Part shown: positions 6,149-14,440 of the stretch, piece after piece | Position numbering within the stretch: position 1 is the stretch's first letter | Layout of the letters: every line of letters starts with the position of its first letter | Program-made: the position numbers and the translations under genes | Assembly (NCBI GenBank): GCA_002381185.1 | Contig: DFOA01000059.1 | Span: forward strand, 38,054-102,053 | Length of the DNA: 64,000 nucleotides | Direction of reading: 5' to 3' | DNA from: Firmicutes bacterium UBA3553 | GTDB lineage: Bacteria > Bacillota > Clostridia > Tissierellales > Sedimentibacteraceae | The notes under the pieces: model-generated | Told to the model about the DNA's origin: nothing | What the model saw: the letters and a program-made list of their open reading frames with translations, nothing else | The model's database searches: none

Positions 6149-7843
6149 ATGGAGGAAATGCCTAAAAAGTTAACAAAAAAAGAAATTCAAGACCATTTAG
6201 CACTTATTAAGCTCTCTAAAAGGTTAATTGAAAAAAATAAAATGCTTTCAGATTTAATATATTTCATGGAAAACTATGTATATATCGAAAACAAAAGCGG
6301 CAAAACACCACAAGACAGAAGTATTTTATTTAAACTTTTCCCTGAGCAGCTAAGAGCTATCGATGAAATAGTCAATCATAAGCTTAACATCATTATAAAA
6401 GCACGTCAATTAGGTATCACTTGGCTTGTAATTTCGTATGGACTTCATCAATGTTTTGCGGTTGAACAATTTACAGTAGCGGTATTATCACAAACAGAAG
6501 ATTATATGAAAGATGCAATTAATAGGTTTGAATATATTATACTTAGGCTGCCTAAATGGTTTATTCAGGAATATAACAAAGAAACCAAAACATTTAACAG
6601 TATGTATCTTTACGAAAAGACGTCAACAGAGATAACTATTTATCATCCGCCAAAAGAAAACGGAGTAAGAATTACAAGTACAATAAAAGGACTTGTATCT
6701 ACAGAGAGAGCGGGCCAATCTTTGACCGTCGATTTAGTAATATTTGATGAATGGGCCAGACATGATAATGCAAAAGCCGTATTCGCTGCTGCGTTCCCAA
6801 CAATTAATAGGCCAGACAGTGGTAAATTTATAGGTTTATCAACGAATGAGAGAGGAAGCTATTTTGAAGAAATAGTAACAAACTGCCTAGATACCAATGA
6901 TATGGGTTTTAACTTAATATTCTTGAATGTATTCGCTGACCCAAGACGTACAAAGGAATGGTATGAAAATACCAAGAAAACATTAAAAGAATCTTGGCGG
7001 CTTAATTATCCTGAAAAAATAGAAGATGCTTTATCAGCAGGTGAAATGACTGCCTTCCCAGAGTTTTCAAGAGAAATACATGTCTGTGAGCCGTTTTCTA
7101 TACCAGACCACTGGATAAAATGGGGCGCTGTAGATAATGGATTGGGAGGACCAAGAGATCCGTTTTGTTGGTTCAAGGCAGCTTTGAGTGAAGATGGAAC
7201 AACATATCTTTACTATGAATATACGACAGAAAAAGGAAAAGGCAATATAATTTATTATTCAGACCAAGCTAAGAAGTTTATGTCAGACTGTTTTGTTGAT
7301 TTAACGGAAGAAGCTAAACAAGAAATTGAAGATTTACACCTTGGATTTGAAACTGATTCGATAAAACGTCACGGCAAAGAACCACTAAAATATGTTGCAT
7401 TTGGATTAGATGCATTTAACAAAGACACAGCCAAAGGAACAGGTAAAAGCCTTATGGATATTTACACGGAAGCAGGATTTAATTATCCAACTGTTAGAGC
7501 AAATACAGACCGCAAGCTTGGAAAAGACATTATCCATGAATATTTAAAGCCAGAACCTAACGGAATTGACGACAAGAAGACAGCCAAACTTCAAATATTT
7601 AGTACATGTAAATTTGTAATAAAACATTTACCTCAATTAACAGTGGATGAAAACAATCCAAATGTAATTGCTGGAAACTCTGCAATTGATAATACAGCAG
7701 ACGCTTTAAAGTATTTATTGATAGGCAGTCCAAGAAACAGCACTCAAAAGATACAACAACCTGAAACGCCTATTAAAAAATATAAAAAAGAAAGAATAAA
7801 AAAGTTAAATAAAAAAATGCGCCACAATGGTGTTTTAAATTAG
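6149..7843 (+). CDS. terL: Phage terminase large subunit
   Basis: A 564-residue packaging motor with ATPase and nuclease halves. The Walker A-like loop is KARQLGITWLV (about residues 84-94), Walker B and catalytic acid are DLVIFDEWARHDN (about 194-206), followed by a coupling motif GLSTNERG. In the RNase H-like nuclease half, acidic motifs AVDNG (about 329), GLDAFNKDT (about 417) and SAIDNTADALKYL (about 515) supply the metal-binding aspartates. The start follows GAGGTGACGTT. The basic tail is lysine-rich. Portal does not follow directly; fibre and lysis genes intervene. Confidence 0.93.
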   Translation: MEEMPKKLTKKEIQDHLALIKLSKRLIEKNKMLSDLIYFMENYVYIENKSGKTPQDRSILFKLFPEQLRAIDEIVNHKLNIIIKARQLGITWLVISYGLHQCFAVEQFTVAVLSQTEDYMKDAINRFEYIILRLPKWFIQEYNKETKTFNSMYLYEKTSTEITIYHPPKENGVRITSTIKGLVSTERAGQSLTVDLVIFDEWARHDNAKAVFAAAFPTINRPDSGKFIGLSTNERGSYFEEIVTNCLDTNDMGFNLIFLNVFADPRRTKEWYENTKKTLKESWRLNYPEKIEDALSAGEMTAFPEFSREIHVCEPFSIPDHWIKWGAVDNGLGGPRDPFCWFKAALSEDGTTYLYYEYTTEKGKGNIIYYSDQAKKFMSDCFVDLTEEAKQEIEDLHLGFETDSIKRHGKEPLKYVAFGLDAFNKDTAKGTGKSLMDIYTEAGFNYPTVRANTDRKLGKDIIHEYLKPEPNGIDDKKTAKLQIFSTCKFVIKHLPQLTVDENNPNVIAGNSAIDNTADALKYLLIGSPRNSTQKIQQPETPIKKYKKERIKKLNKKMRHNGVLN

Positions 7844-7852
7844 GAGGAAAAT

Positions 7853-8251
7853 ATGATAACTATAAAGCAATTAGGAATAGGAAAAGCAGTGAATAAAAAA
7901 TACTGCAGCATTATAGGAAATAAAGACATAGCAACTCACTATATAGGTGATGTTAAAAGCCCGCATAAACCAGCAAATGTTTATGTGAACGAAGAAATTT
8001 TAAGAGAACTGTACAAAGAAATCGGAGATATATTGGGAATAACTTCGTCAGAGGTGTTTAAACCGCTTACAGTAAACGAAGCATCTATGTATGAAGATTA
8101 CGTTAAGTACCTTTACAGCACAAGTAATTCAGCTACTAAAGCAGGGCTACAAGAATTTTGTAAGTCTCACGATATTAAATTGCCTGAAAACCCAGATGAT
8201 TTAAGGGTTAAAGATTATCTTGATTTAATTTTTCCGGAATTAAAAGTATAA
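7853..8251 (+). CDS. Hypothetical phage protein (132 aa)
   Basis: A 132-residue protein of mixed alpha/beta content, start ATG at 7853 behind TTAGGAGGAAAAT, nine bases after the terminase stop. It begins MITIKQLGIGKAVNKKYC and ends in a helical half (YEDYVKYLYSTSNSATKAGL, DYLDLIFPELKV). No motif or family is recognised. Its place between the packaging motor and the fibre genes suggests a virion or assembly role (inference). Confidence 0.6.
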   Translation: MITIKQLGIGKAVNKKYCSIIGNKDIATHYIGDVKSPHKPANVYVNEEILRELYKEIGDILGITSSEVFKPLTVNEASMYEDYVKYLYSTSNSATKAGLQEFCKSHDIKLPENPDDLRVKDYLDLIFPELKV

Positions 8252-8263
8252 GGCGGTGTTCTT

Positions 8264-8623
8264 ATGTTATTTCTTAAAGGTACAGATATAAGTATTCCAC
8301 AAGGTGAAAGTGAAACTATAAGAATTGAACTTACAGATGAATTAGGACAACAAATACCGCTAGTATCAGGCGATGTAGTGTATTTATCTGTTAATCTTAA
8401 TCCAGAAAAGAATGGATACTTATTTCAGAAAAAAGAAACTCAATTTAATAACGGAATCGCTTATATACCAATAAGAACAGAAGATACGATAAATGCTAGG
8501 TTGCGCACATACAAATACGACATAAGAATAACCTTTGCAAGCAATCCTGCTGAATTTGTCACAATTATAAAAGAAAGCGACTTTACTATTATACAGGCGG
8601 TGACTAAAGATGTTGGAGATTAA
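8264..8623 (+). CDS. Beta-sandwich phage protein, BppU-like fibre base
   Basis: A 119-residue beta-rich protein: FLKGTDISIPQGESETIRIEL, then alternating strands (VVYLSVNLN, RTYKYDIRITF, EFVTIIKESDFTI). The order fits the Ig-like N-terminal domain of receptor-binding-protein scaffold proteins such as BppU, often encoded just before collagen-like fibres. Its last 14 bases overlap the collagen-like gene, implying coupled translation. Assignment by pattern and context. Confidence 0.5.
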   Translation: MLFLKGTDISIPQGESETIRIELTDELGQQIPLVSGDVVYLSVNLNPEKNGYLFQKKETQFNNGIAYIPIRTEDTINARLRTYKYDIRITFASNPAEFVTIIKESDFTIIQAVTKDVGD

Positions 8624-9209
8624 CGCAATTATTAAAGAAAATGTTGCGGTAAAAGCAACGCTTAATAATAGATTAAGTGTTAATACAAATATTGTTGCGG
8701 TAGGTCCTAAAGGCGATAAAGGTGACAAAGGAGAAAAGGGCGACAAAGGATTGCAAGGATTGCAGGGAATTCAGGGCGTACAAGGACCAAAGGGCGACAA
8801 AGGTGACACCGGGGAGCAAGGAATACAAGGTCTTCAAGGAATTAAAGGCGATACAGGCGAACAGGGCGAACAGGGATTAAATGCGTATCAAATATGGCTT
8901 AACAACGGTAATATCGGAACGGAACAGGATTTCCTTGATAGTTTAAAAGGAGAAGAAGGTCTTCAAGGACCTTCTGGCCAAGATGGTGAGGCGGGGCAAG
9001 ATGGAATCGGCGTTCCTTTAGGTGGTTTAACAGGGCAAGTATTGGCGAAGGCATCTGACGATGATTTTAATACTGAATGGGTGGACCAAAGCGGTGGTTT
9101 ATCTGAAATAATTATAGAAGATTACGACAATGGAATATCGTATACAAAAACTGAATTTATTGAAAATGGGCATTATGTAATTCGTTTAAGTGGAGGTGAT
9201 GATGTTTAA
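8610..9209 (+). CDS. Collagen-like fibre protein
   Basis: A 199-residue protein with a central collagen-like block of Gly-X-Y triplets (about residues 33-92, GPKGDKGDKGEKGDKG then GLQGLQGIQG repeats), a short NxxxNIGTEQDFLDSLKG segment common in phage collagen proteins, a second triplet stretch, and the closing GLTGQVLAKASDDDFNTEW motif widespread in tail fibres. Such repeats form trimeric shafts. The start follows GGCGGTGACTAAAG. The triplets make the DNA locally repetitive and prone to length change. Confidence 0.8.
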   Translation: MLEINAIIKENVAVKATLNNRLSVNTNIVAVGPKGDKGDKGEKGDKGLQGLQGIQGVQGPKGDKGDTGEQGIQGLQGIKGDTGEQGEQGLNAYQIWLNNGNIGTEQDFLDSLKGEEGLQGPSGQDGEAGQDGIGVPLGGLTGQVLAKASDDDFNTEWVDQSGGLSEIIIEDYDNGISYTKTEFIENGHYVIRLSGGDDV

Positions 9210-9790
9210 TGAATACAGATTTAATTTTGCCAAATGGCGAACAAATGGAGCGTTTGATAAATGCAGTAGAAAACGTAAATAATGGCGGAAGTGAAGCTAG
9301 TATTATAAGTTACATATCTTATCCAGGTAGCGAAAGCGAGATAACTGATTTTACCGAACATATTTATTCTGAAGAAGAAATATCAATTAGAATTAAATAT
9401 AAATTTATTAGATATGGAGATATTGTTCAATTTTTGATTGACAGAATAAATTTGAGTATACCTGAAACCTTAATGCAATTGGACAAAATGTTTGAAATAC
9501 CAATAACAAGCTTGTTTTTTAAACCGTTATTTCCATTAATAGATTCATTTATCATGCCAGATATCGGACAAGGAAATACTACATTAATTCAATTAATGAT
9601 TGGTTTGAATGTAACTCAACAACCGGCAGATAGTATAACTTTTGCTATAATGTACATTAATCCAAATGAAAGCTCAGGAGCAACTATGCGCGGAGTATTT
9701 AATGTAACTTATCCTGCTAAATACAAAGACAACAACGACCCGCCGACAGAAGTCGTATATACTCCGGTTGAGATAGCAAATCAGAGTTAG
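9209..9790 (+). CDS. Hypothetical phage virion-associated protein (193 aa)
   Basis: A 193-residue acidic protein starting MNTDLILPNGEQMERLINAV, with ATG at 9209 overlapping the collagen gene's stop (TAATG) and a GGAGGTGATG site. The opening resembles short N-terminal modules of phage fibre proteins; the rest is beta-rich with a hydrophobic stretch SLFFKPLFPLIDSFIM. No family is recognised. It lies in the fibre module, so a tail-tip role is inferred. Confidence 0.55.
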   Translation: MNTDLILPNGEQMERLINAVENVNNGGSEASIISYISYPGSESEITDFTEHIYSEEEISIRIKYKFIRYGDIVQFLIDRINLSIPETLMQLDKMFEIPITSLFFKPLFPLIDSFIMPDIGQGNTTLIQLMIGLNVTQQPADSITFAIMYINPNESSGATMRGVFNVTYPAKYKDNNDPPTEVVYTPVEIANQS

Positions 9791-9814
9791 TTTTTAAAGA
9801 AGGTGATAATAATT

Positions 9815-10009
9815 ATGGTTACTCAAATAAGAAATCAAATTAATGGCGGCCCGATTGGATATCAGGGATTATCAACGGATGATAAGCCTACAACGAATGA
9901 TGTAGAAAACGGATTTTTCTTTTATGAACTAGATACATTGGATAGATATTTATATGATAAAAACAATAACGGGTGGAACCTGGCTGGCAAAATTTCTTTA
10001 AATTCTTAA
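9815..10009 (+). CDS. Short paralogue of fibre N-terminal module (64 aa)
   Basis: A 64-residue protein, MVTQIRNQINGGPIGYQGLS through RYLYDKNNNGWNLAGK, that closely parallels the first 60 residues of the next, 783-residue fibre (MITQIRNPISGKLSGYQGLS through FRYDKNNDGWRKIG). The frame can start at GTG 9803, but ATG 9815 is preferred. It is either a duplicated adaptor module used as a separate subunit or the remnant of a second fibre gene. The two copies are in tandem, 24 bases apart. Confidence 0.6.
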   Translation: MVTQIRNQINGGPIGYQGLSTDDKPTTNDVENGFFFYELDTLDRYLYDKNNNGWNLAGKISLNS

Positions 10010-10033
10010 ATAAAATAGTAAGGCGGTGAAAAT

Positions 10034-12385
10034 ATGATAACACAGATAAGAAATCCGATAAGCGGTAAGCTGTCAGGGTATCAAGGTTTGTCAAATGATA
10101 CAAAGCCAACAGACAATGCAAAAAATGGTTGGAACTTTTTAGAATTAGATACTTTAAATGTATTTAGATATGACAAAAATAATGACGGTTGGCGTAAAAT
10201 CGGAAATTTAAAAGGTACAGGAATACAAATATTAGGCGAATATGAAACGATAGGAGAATTGGAAAGCGCGCATCCTACAGGAAATCAAGGAGATGCATAC
10301 TTAGTCAACGGAGTTCTTTATATTTGGGATATAGATAATAATGAATGGTTTTCTGTTGGAGACTCTCTTACATTTGCGAATGAAATTATCAATGCAAGAG
10401 GTGGACAATCAACATTAAGTGAAAGATTAGATGTGGATAAATCTGAGTTGTTGACACAAGTATCAATTTTATCTGAAGAAAAAGCTGATAAGCTTAAAGT
10501 CGCCACCCTCGACAAATCCCTATCCGACTTCCAAAAGACCCTAGCGAGTGCAAACATCAACCAAGAATTGAAGCCGACAGTGAGTGGTTACGGAAGTGTA
10601 AGCTTGCCAAAAACCGCGGCTAACAGGCAAGTTAGTGCAGTTGTAAAAGGAATGACTTTAAAAAATGAGCTGAATTACAATCCTGAGACTTGGGCAGAGT
10701 GGACAAAACCAGCTGGCGTTGTAGGAGATAGTACAGGATTAGAACTTACTTCTGACGGTGTAAGTATAATACAAACTACATCAGTTTTCATACCAAAAGC
10801 AACTACTAAATACGTTGTCTTATATTATGTAGTTTCTAGCACTTTATCAGCGAATAGATTTGGTATTGGTAGTGGATTTACTGGAAGTGCTGTCTCTATT
10901 GGACAAACCGTGGGAAATCAAAAAACCGTTATTACTTCACAAGCTATACCAACAGCCTTTAAATTTTTCACAGCACCCGATACTTTGGGAAATAAAATAA
11001 AAGTTAATCTTGCGAGAATCTACGAACTACCTCCCGGCTCAGAAATTGAGACAGATGCAAACACAATGACTGCCGACCAACTTGCACAGAAATATCCATA
11101 CATTCAAGGTGATGGTACTAAATCTACAATTAGTGCTATTAGGAATAAGAGTGTTGGGAAGAATTTGTGGGATGAAAAAGTTGCAAATTGGATATTAGGT
11201 AAGGGGCTTGGTAGTGACGGTATTGAAGTTAGTGGTTCTACTTTAGCATATAGTCCAATTTACATTAAGATTAAACCAAATACACAATATATGATTTCAA
11301 CAATTTCCACTATTAATACTCACCGAGTAGTATTTTATGATGCAAATAAGTTATTTATATCTCGCTTAGAAAATGCAAATACATTTTTCACAACACCAAG
11401 CAATGCCTATTATATAAGATACACAAATTACACTGCAACAGGAGCTTTAATTCCTGTTAATATGCAAATTGAACAAGGCACAGTAGCAACTCCATACGAA
11501 CCCTACACCGAAAGCACACAATACTTTACAGCAAAAGACAGCAACGGAAACATAGTTGAGTTAAGAAGTTTACCTAATGGAACTAAAGATGAAATTAGGG
11601 TTGGCGAGACGAAGCTTATTAAGAGGGTTAGTAATGAAGTAGTTTTAAACGGAAATAAGAATTGGTCAGCACCTTATGACTTAGGTACAGTTTATAGGAT
11701 AGGTTTACCTGCAAATCAAATTGGAGATAATATAAAAGACACAGGTGGCTCTAGAGCATTTATTAATAAACAAGAGCTTTTAGCATATAACTTTTATGCT
11801 GGTAACTACGAGCATCATTATATTGGCGGAGCTGGTACATTATATGTATATTTGAATAAGTCAAAAATAGATATTCAAACTGGTGCAACAATTCTTGATA
11901 AATTCAAAGCATACCTTAATCAATATCCAGTTACACTAACTTATCAGTTAGCTACACCGATAGAAACACCAATAGAAGTTAGTGGTACGCTGATGAGTTA
12001 CCCAAGTGGAACAGTATATATTGAACCAGTTGTGGCTGATGCTGGTGTGTATAATGGTGGTATAACTATACTAAATCAAGGGTTACCAATCAAAGAGTTG
12101 GAAAAAATAGTTAAAGTTGACTTTATGACAGGTATGGAAACGGAATTAAATGTGAGCCAAGCTGTTATAGCAAGTGATAAGAAATCTTTTACTCACCCTA
12201 ATTTGGTTAAGAATGATATAATATTCTTTACTTATTTCTATGACAAAGAGGGCACAGAGCCAGAGCTGACGGTCGAATATTACGATAGTAGATACATAAT
12301 TACAGATACTAGCAATGGCAAGGTTTATCAGTGGAAGATTAGCAGTACGAACGGCGCACCAACAATTGTATTGACGGAGGCATAA
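10034..12385 (+). CDS. Tail fibre / receptor-binding protein
   Basis: A 783-residue virion protein. Residues 1-60 are the anchor module shared with the preceding small protein; residues 65-110 carry GEYETIGELESAHPTGNQGDAY and YIWDIDNNEWFSVG, a module common in phage tail fibres. After a coiled-coil stretch (LSERLDVDKSELLTQ) come at least two beta-sandwich carbohydrate-binding-like domains, with repeated YPYIQGDGTKSTISAIRNKSVGKNLW and TVATPYEPYTESTQ motifs. It would bind the host surface. The start follows AAGGCGGTGAAAAT. Confidence 0.75.
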   Translation: MITQIRNPISGKLSGYQGLSNDTKPTDNAKNGWNFLELDTLNVFRYDKNNDGWRKIGNLKGTGIQILGEYETIGELESAHPTGNQGDAYLVNGVLYIWDIDNNEWFSVGDSLTFANEIINARGGQSTLSERLDVDKSELLTQVSILSEEKADKLKVATLDKSLSDFQKTLASANINQELKPTVSGYGSVSLPKTAANRQVSAVVKGMTLKNELNYNPETWAEWTKPAGVVGDSTGLELTSDGVSIIQTTSVFIPKATTKYVVLYYVVSSTLSANRFGIGSGFTGSAVSIGQTVGNQKTVITSQAIPTAFKFFTAPDTLGNKIKVNLARIYELPPGSEIETDANTMTADQLAQKYPYIQGDGTKSTISAIRNKSVGKNLWDEKVANWILGKGLGSDGIEVSGSTLAYSPIYIKIKPNTQYMISTISTINTHRVVFYDANKLFISRLENANTFFTTPSNAYYIRYTNYTATGALIPVNMQIEQGTVATPYEPYTESTQYFTAKDSNGNIVELRSLPNGTKDEIRVGETKLIKRVSNEVVLNGNKNWSAPYDLGTVYRIGLPANQIGDNIKDTGGSRAFINKQELLAYNFYAGNYEHHYIGGAGTLYVYLNKSKIDIQTGATILDKFKAYLNQYPVTLTYQLATPIETPIEVSGTLMSYPSGTVYIEPVVADAGVYNGGITILNQGLPIKELEKIVKVDFMTGMETELNVSQAVIASDKKSFTHPNLVKNDIIFFTYFYDKEGTEPELTVEYYDSRYIITDTSNGKVYQWKISSTNGAPTIVLTEA

Positions 12386-12386
12386 T

Positions 12387-12572
12387 ATGAATCCATACGT
12401 AAAAGCATTGGAAGCAAGAATGCAAAACGGCGAAGTTTCGCAAGAAATATATGAAGGAGTCAAGGAATTGTTTAAAGAACCCGAAGAACCAATCGAAACA
12501 GTCGATTCACCAAATTTACACGAAAGAATATCGGCTTTAGAGGCTGTTATTGTTGATATTTTACTATCTTAA
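12387..12572 (+). CDS. Small phage protein of fibre module (61 aa)
   Basis: A 61-residue acidic protein, MNPYVKALEARMQNGEVSQEIYEG, ending in a short coiled coil (NLHERISALEAVIVDILL). Start ATG at 12387 follows a GGAGG site at the end of the fibre gene. The N-terminal pattern is like the small proteins that accompany XkdX in tail-tip regions. Role unknown. Confidence 0.55.
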   Translation: MNPYVKALEARMQNGEVSQEIYEGVKELFKEPEEPIETVDSPNLHERISALEAVIVDILLS

Positions 12573-12593
12573 AAAATGAAGGGAGATATTATT

Positions 12594-12755
12594 ATGGATG
12601 TAAAACCAATGTCAGAAGTGTATTACAATTTTTTCTTAAACATGTGGATTATGCGTAAGGTAGACGAAGCGTATTTATTGCTACAGGTTGAAAAAGGGAG
12701 ATTGACACAAGAAGAGTATGAAATGATTATCGCAACACCACAGATACCGGAATAG
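12594..12755 (+). CDS. XkdX-like small phage protein (53 aa)
   Basis: An ATG at 12594 behind GGGAGATATTATT opens 53 codons, MDVKPMSEVYYNFFLNMWIMRKV through GRLTQEEYEMIIATPQIPE. The helix-turn ending with LTQEEYEMI is the usual form of XkdX-type proteins found between tail fibres and holins in Bacillota phages. Exact function is not known. A strong terminator follows. Confidence 0.55.
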   Translation: MDVKPMSEVYYNFFLNMWIMRKVDEAYLLLQVEKGRLTQEEYEMIIATPQIPE

Positions 12756-12765
12756 TATTGTGGTT

Positions 12766-12793
12766 AAAGAGACTTGACTTCAAGTCTCTTTTT
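12766..12793 (+). terminator. Strong terminator between fibre and lysis genes
   Basis: AAAGAGACTTGA (12766-12777) pairs perfectly with TCAAGTCTCTTT (12780-12791), a 12-bp stem with two-base apex, running into TTTTT. Confidence 0.85.
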
Positions 12794-12815
12794 AAATTAA
12801 TTTAGGCGGTGGAAT

Positions 12816-13316
12816 ATGTATGAAGATATAATAAATTATATTAAGTCTGTTCAAGAAACAAACCCTGTTTTATCAATTGCTTTGAGTACAATACTTTACA
12901 TTTTATTTCCTGAACAAGCTTATTTAACAGCCTTCTGTGCTGTTTTAGGCGTAATGTTGCTTGATGTAATTACAAAATATTACTCAATCTCTGTCAATCA
13001 TGGCGGTTTATGGAAAAGCATTAAAATGCGTTTTATCAGCAGTAATAAGATGTGGGAAGGAACATCAAGGAAGATATTCACATATTTAATAGTGTTTATT
13101 ATGATAGGGTTATCATATAGAGTAACACCAATAGCTGGAGTATCAACATTTCTAGGCACAGTTGTTTACTCTGTTTTGTTTTTAAGAGAATGTCAATCTA
13201 TTTTAGAAAATCTCGAAGATTCAGGGGCAGATGTTGGTTGGCTTACTGCTATTGTAAAGAAAAGAAAAAATAAAATATTAGAGGATGAAGGAGTGAATGA
13301 ACGTGGAGAAAATTAA
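12816..13316 (+). CDS. Phage holin (toxin-secretion/lysis family)
   Basis: A 166-residue membrane protein with hydrophobic segments at about residues 18-33, 38-55, 88-107 and 111-125, matching the phage lysis holin family found before endolysins in Bacillota phages. The segment LLDVITKYYSISVNHG after the second helix and the charged tail (AIVKKRKNKILEDEG) fit. It would form the lesion releasing the endolysin. Start ATG at 12816 after GGCGGTGGAAT. It overlaps the second holin-like gene. Confidence 0.75.
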   Translation: MYEDIINYIKSVQETNPVLSIALSTILYILFPEQAYLTAFCAVLGVMLLDVITKYYSISVNHGGLWKSIKMRFISSNKMWEGTSRKIFTYLIVFIMIGLSYRVTPIAGVSTFLGTVVYSVLFLRECQSILENLEDSGADVGWLTAIVKKRKNKILEDEGVNERGEN

Positions 13317-13521
13317 TTGGAGACAAAAATTTACCTCAAGGAAATTTTGGGCGGCTTTAACAGGTTTTATAACCGCTTTATTAGTTGCCTTTAAAGTGCC
13401 TGATTTAACGGTAGAACAAGTTGTAGCAATTATATCAGCAAGCGCCACTTTAATTGCTTATATTATTGGCGAAGGAATGGTTGATGCTGCAAGAATAAAC
13501 GGAAGTGATAAGATTGAGTAA
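13303..13521 (+). CDS. Second small holin-like membrane protein
   Basis: A protein of about 72 residues with two hydrophobic helices (FWAALTGFITALLVAFKV and VVAIISASATLIAYIIGEGM). ATG 13297 lies only three bases from the AAGGAG site, so GTG 13303 is the likelier start. Small two-helix proteins in this position act as holins or holin partners. It overlaps both the preceding holin and the following endolysin gene, so the three lysis genes are translationally coupled. Confidence 0.65.
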   Translation: MEKINWRQKFTSRKFWAALTGFITALLVAFKVPDLTVEQVVAIISASATLIAYIIGEGMVDAARINGSDKIE

Positions 13522-14143
13522 ATATGAAGGCATGATATTCAATGACGGTATTCTCTTCAAAGGTAAATACCGTCTTTCTTCTGATTTTGGAATGAGGATA
13601 TTAGATGGAGCACCTAATAATCACAAAGGTATTGATTTTGTCGGTCAAGACAGTAAAGAGATTATCTCCCCTGTTGACGGAAAGGTAATATTCTCTACTA
13701 TCATAACCGATAAATCTAATTTAACATGGCAATGGGGCAATTATATCCGCATAGACAGCAACAAAAAAAGGCATTACTTCTGCCATTTGTCAAAAAGATT
13801 AGTTATTGCAGGGCAAACCATTGAAAAAGGACAAGTAATCGGTATTGAGGGCAATACAGGTTATTCTTTTGGTTCCCATGTACACTTTGAAGTTAGGAAC
13901 GAAAACAATGTATCTATTGACCCCAAAACAGTATTTGAGTTTGGGAAAGAAAAAGGAGTTGATGAAATCGTGGCAGAAATAAAAAGATATAAAAACATTA
14001 AAGATATGCCGGAGTTTTACCAGGAATATATTAAGAAATGGGTTGAAAAAGGATTCATTAAGGGTAACGATGACGGCACTCTTGACTTTACTGATGACAT
14101 GATAAGATGCTTAATTATCGCAGAAAGGATGCAAAACGTATAA
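13505..14143 (+). CDS. M23-family peptidoglycan endopeptidase endolysin
   Basis: A 212-residue zinc peptidase that would cleave cell-wall cross-links at lysis. The LytM/M23 domain (about residues 20-140) shows HKGIDFVG with the first metal histidine and aspartate, and GSHVHFEVRN with the catalytic and metal HxH. The C-terminal 45 residues (DMPEFYQEYIKKWVEKGFIKGNDDGTLDFTDDM) resemble an S-layer-homology repeat and probably anchor the enzyme to the wall. The start may be GTG 13505 or TTG 13514, the latter better spaced from GGAAG. There is no signal peptide, so export would depend on the holins. Confidence 0.85.
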   Translation: MIRLSKYEGMIFNDGILFKGKYRLSSDFGMRILDGAPNNHKGIDFVGQDSKEIISPVDGKVIFSTIITDKSNLTWQWGNYIRIDSNKKRHYFCHLSKRLVIAGQTIEKGQVIGIEGNTGYSFGSHVHFEVRNENNVSIDPKTVFEFGKEKGVDEIVAEIKRYKNIKDMPEFYQEYIKKWVEKGFIKGNDDGTLDFTDDMIRCLIIAERMQNV

Positions 14144-14152
14144 GGAGGAGTA

Positions 14153-14410
14153 ATGAACTTAATAAATTTTATGATATTCGTAACGGTTATTTTTGCACTA
14201 TTTGCAATGACTGTTATTTTTTTAGTCATTTGTTTGAATAAAAAAGATAAGCAATTTGGAGAAGAAAGAACGGATTACATTAATAGGATAATCGCAAAAA
14301 GCACTCCTGAATATGTAACCTTAACAAAGCAATCTAAACCTAAAGAATCTAAACTGCTAACAGATGCGGACATTTTAGGTGATGACAGGTTTAATGGAAT
14401 ATTGAATTAA
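14153..14410 (+). CDS. Small single-pass membrane protein (85 aa)
   Basis: An 85-residue protein with one N-terminal membrane segment (FMIFVTVIFALFAMTVIFLVI, residues 5-25) followed by a charged cytoplasmic tail. The start follows AAGGAGGAGTA, ten bases after the endolysin stop. In this place it could be a spanin-like or holin-regulating protein, or a virion protein gene leader; I cannot tell which. Confidence 0.55.
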   Translation: MNLINFMIFVTVIFALFAMTVIFLVICLNKKDKQFGEERTDYINRIIAKSTPEYVTLTKQSKPKESKLLTDADILGDDRFNGILN

Positions 14411-14440
14411 AAATATACCACGGAAAGGTGGTGAAAACAA

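Noticed and set aside
8700..8890. Tandem short DNA repeats as a possible CRISPR array
   Set aside because: The repeats are in-frame Gly-X-Y collagen codons without regular spacers; no CRISPR array is present in the window.
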